Positions 21,707 to 23,651 of a stretch of DNA of 23,651 bases are shown here, piece after piece. Under the pieces are notes generated by a model that was not told where the DNA came from, did not search any database, and worked only from the letters and a program-made list of their open reading frames with translations. The stretch comes from Brevibacterium picturae (GTDB lineage Bacteria > Actinomycetota > Actinomycetes > Actinomycetales > Brevibacteriaceae): assembly GCF_030453725.1 (NCBI RefSeq), contig NZ_JAKDJU010000029.1:1-23651 (forward strand), read 5' to 3'. Numbering within the stretch: the stretch's first letter is position 1; each line of letters opens with the position of its first letter. A program made the translations under genes and the position numbers.

Positions 21707-22683
21707 AGCACCTCCTCGACACCATCTCGCTGAGCCGCGACGATGCCATTTCGATCCTCGACATCGCCGAAGAGATGACTCAGGTCTCCGATCGCGAGGT
21801 CAAGAAGCTGCCGGTGCTGCGCGGACGAACCGTGGTCAACCTCTTCTTCGAAGACTCGACGCGGACCCGACTGTCCTTCGAAGCAGCGGCCAAGAGGCTC
21901 TCGGCCGATGTCCTCAACTTCTCCGCCAAGGGCTCTTCGGTGTCCAAGGGCGAAAGCCTGCAGGACACCATCCAGACGATCTCCGCCATGGGCGCCGATG
22001 CGCTCGTCGTCCGCCATGCCGGATCAGGCACCCCCCATCGCCTGGCCCACACCGGCTGGATCGACGTCCCCGTCGTCAACGCCGGCGACGGCACCCACGA
22101 ACATCCCACACAGGCCCTGCTCGACGCCTTCACCCTGCGCCGCGCACTCGGCGGGTTCGCCGCCTCGGGCGCTGTCAAGGACGGACCTCGCGGACGCGGA
22201 CTCGACGGCGCGAAGATCGCAATCGTCGGTGACGTCCTGCACTCCCGAGTGGCCCGGTCGAATGTCCATCTGCTGGCCCGCCTCGGCGCCGAAGTCCACC
22301 TCGTCGCACCGCCGACCCTGCTGCCGTGGGGAGTCGACAACTGGCCGGTGACTCTGCACTACGACCTCGATGAGGCTCTGCACAGCGAAGACTATGCGGC
22401 TGTGATGATGCTGCGTGTCCAGCACGAGCGCATGCACGAATCGTTCTTCCCCAATGAACGCGAATACGCACGACTGTGGGGACTGAGCGCCGCCCGTCTG
22501 GCCGGGCTGCCGAAGGAGACTTTCATCATGCACCCCGGGCCGATGAACCGCGGCTTCGAGATCTCAGCGGCAGCCGCCGACTCACCGCGCGCCCTCATCC
22601 TCGACCAGGTCGAAAACGGAGTGAGCGTGCGCATGGCGGTCCTGTACCGCCTCTTGACAGGTCAGGAGGAGACCAATGACTGA
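21703..22683 (+). CDS. pyrB: Aspartate carbamoyltransferase catalytic subunit
   Basis: Condenses carbamoyl phosphate and aspartate, the committed step to UMP. The 326-residue protein has FFEDSTRTRLSFE with the carbamoyl-phosphate motif STRTR (52-56), SSVSKGES with Lys82, RHAGSGTPHRLA, HPTQALLD (134-141), AIVGDVLHSRVARSN and HPGPMNRG. A Gly/Arg-rich stretch of about 15 residues between RRALGG and LDGAKIAIVGD makes it slightly longer than the usual 305-315. No pyrI regulatory gene is present. GTG 21703 overlaps the pyrR stop; the stop overlaps pyrC by eight bases. Confidence 0.97.
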   Translation: MKHLLDTISLSRDDAISILDIAEEMTQVSDREVKKLPVLRGRTVVNLFFEDSTRTRLSFEAAAKRLSADVLNFSAKGSSVSKGESLQDTIQTISAMGADALVVRHAGSGTPHRLAHTGWIDVPVVNAGDGTHEHPTQALLDAFTLRRALGGFAASGAVKDGPRGRGLDGAKIAIVGDVLHSRVARSNVHLLARLGAEVHLVAPPTLLPWGVDNWPVTLHYDLDEALHSEDYAAVMMLRVQHERMHESFFPNEREYARLWGLSAARLAGLPKETFIMHPGPMNRGFEISAAAADSPRALILDQVENGVSVRMAVLYRLLTGQEETND

Positions 22684-23651
22684 TTATCTGATCCGCGGTG
22701 CGAATGTGCTGGGCCAGGGAACTGGCGATATTGCGATCAAGGATTCGACGATCGTCGACCCCGATCTGCTCACTCACGACGGCAGAGATGTGGAGGTCGT
22801 GAGCGCCGACGGACTCATCGCCCTGCCCGGACTCGTCGACATGCACACGCATCTGAGGGAGCCCGGAAAGGAGGACGCGGAGACGATCCTGAGCGGCTCA
22901 CGCGCGGCCGCCTCGGGCGGGTTCACCTGCGTTCACGCGATGGCGAACACTGCTCCGGTCGCGGACACCGCAGGCGTCGTCGAGCAGGTCCACCGCCTCG
23001 GACGCACCGCCGGCTACACCGAAGTCGTGCCCATCGGCGCCGTAACCATCGGCCTGGAGGGGACGTACCTCGCTGAGATCGGCGCCATGGCCCGCTCGGC
23101 CGCTCGAGTCCGGATCTTCTCCGACGACGGGATCTGCGTCGCGGACCCGCTGCTCATGCGGCGTGCCCTCGAATACGTCAAGACCTTCGACGGAGTCATC
23201 GCCCAGCATGCCCAGGAACCGCGCCTGACCGAGAGCGCGCAGATGAATGAGGGCGTCGTCTCGGCCGAACTGGGGCTGCCCGGCTGGCCCGCGGTCGCCG
23301 AGGAATCGATCATCGCCCGCGACGTGCTCCTGGCCGAACACGTGGGTTCTCGTCTCCACATCTGCCACGTGTCCACGAAGGGCAGCGTCGACATCATCCG
23401 GTGGGCGAAGTCCAGAGGCGTGGAGATCACCGCCGAGGTCACCCCGCACCATCTGATGCTCACCGATGAACTCGTCCGCAGCTTCGACCCGGTCTACAAG
23501 GTCAACCCGCCGCTGCGCACCGAGGCCGACGTCAGCGCACTGCGCGAAGCACTGGCCGATGGCACGATCGATGTCATCGGCACCGACCACGCCCCGCACA
23601 CCTCGGAGCACAAATGCAGTGAGTGGACGGCCGCGGCCATGGGCATGGTCG
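22676..23651 (+). CDS. pyrC: Dihydroorotase, class I (3' end beyond window)
   Basis: Interconverts carbamoyl aspartate and dihydroorotate. The visible 325 residues start MTDYLIRGANVLGQGTGDI and show all metal ligands of class I enzymes: His57 and His59 (DMHTHLREPG), Asp151 (FSDDG), His178 (AQHAQEP), His231 (HICHVST) and Asp304 (GTDHAPH). These fall at the same numbers as in well-studied Bacillus-type enzymes, so the N-terminal start is secure. AGGAGG (22664-22669) lies six bases before ATG 22676, inside pyrB. The gene runs off the window end, probably about 100 residues short of its full length of roughly 430. Confidence 0.96.
   Translation, partial: MTDYLIRGANVLGQGTGDIAIKDSTIVDPDLLTHDGRDVEVVSADGLIALPGLVDMHTHLREPGKEDAETILSGSRAAASGGFTCVHAMANTAPVADTAGVVEQVHRLGRTAGYTEVVPIGAVTIGLEGTYLAEIGAMARSAARVRIFSDDGICVADPLLMRRALEYVKTFDGVIAQHAQEPRLTESAQMNEGVVSAELGLPGWPAVAEESIIARDVLLAEHVGSRLHICHVSTKGSVDIIRWAKSRGVEITAEVTPHHLMLTDELVRSFDPVYKVNPPLRTEADVSALREALADGTIDVIGTDHAPHTSEHKCSEWTAAAMGMV

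Overview
The window is a high-GC, gene-dense stretch of chromosome with the gene order of an actinobacterium, most likely Micrococcales. Signs of this are the conserved run rarA–rpsD–alaS–ruvX–mltG–aroE–A24 peptidase–aroC–aroK–aroB–efp–nusB–pyrR–pyrB–pyrC, frequent GTG starts, 4-base ATGA/GTGA gene overlaps, T-less hairpin terminators, several apparent leaderless promoters, and an EF-P with the actinobacterial PGKGP loop. Brevibacterium or a close relative is a reasonable guess, but this is inference from layout and protein style only. I see no tRNA, rRNA, CRISPR, insertion sequence or prophage.

Layout. (1) 1-700: an orphan AbiEi-like gene on the minus strand, whose promoter and start codon sit inside a perfect 18-bp inverted repeat. 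(2) 701-4218: a DUF349 protein (minus strand) divergent from a glyoxalase-II-like metallo-beta-lactamase-fold hydrolase, followed by hisS. (3) 4273-8074: an ArsR-type repressor (minus strand) divergent from aspS, which overlaps rarA by one base. (4) 8213-9823: a CPA2/KefB-like antiporter with an RCK_N domain, placed between rarA and rpsD. (5) 9824-10913: rpsD with its own promoter, a structured leader of about 140 nt and a strong hairpin terminator. (6) 10914-18731: a tightly packed run of alaS, ruvX, mltG, aroE, an A24 prepilin peptidase, aroC and aroK, with an internal leaderless promoter for aroC. (7) 18812-21045: aroB, then efp and nusB under a promoter upstream of efp. (8) 21046-23651: the pyrimidine operon pyrR-pyrB-pyrC, the last cut by the window end, controlled by a PyrR-binding hairpin that hides the pyrR ribosome binding site.

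The genes serve translation (three aminoacyl-tRNA synthetases, S4, EF-P), RNA synthesis control (NusB), DNA maintenance (RarA, RuvX), cell wall (MltG), the shikimate pathway (AroE, AroC, AroK, AroB) and de novo UMP synthesis (PyrB, PyrC, PyrR). This is mostly ordinary core genome. I found no convincing new multi-gene system. The most interesting signals are cis-regulatory: the palindromic operator of the AbiEi-like gene, the rpsD leader with two mutually exclusive hairpins, the pyrR leader, and the aroC promoter embedded in the preceding stop codon. All noncoding gaps are shorter than 300 bases.
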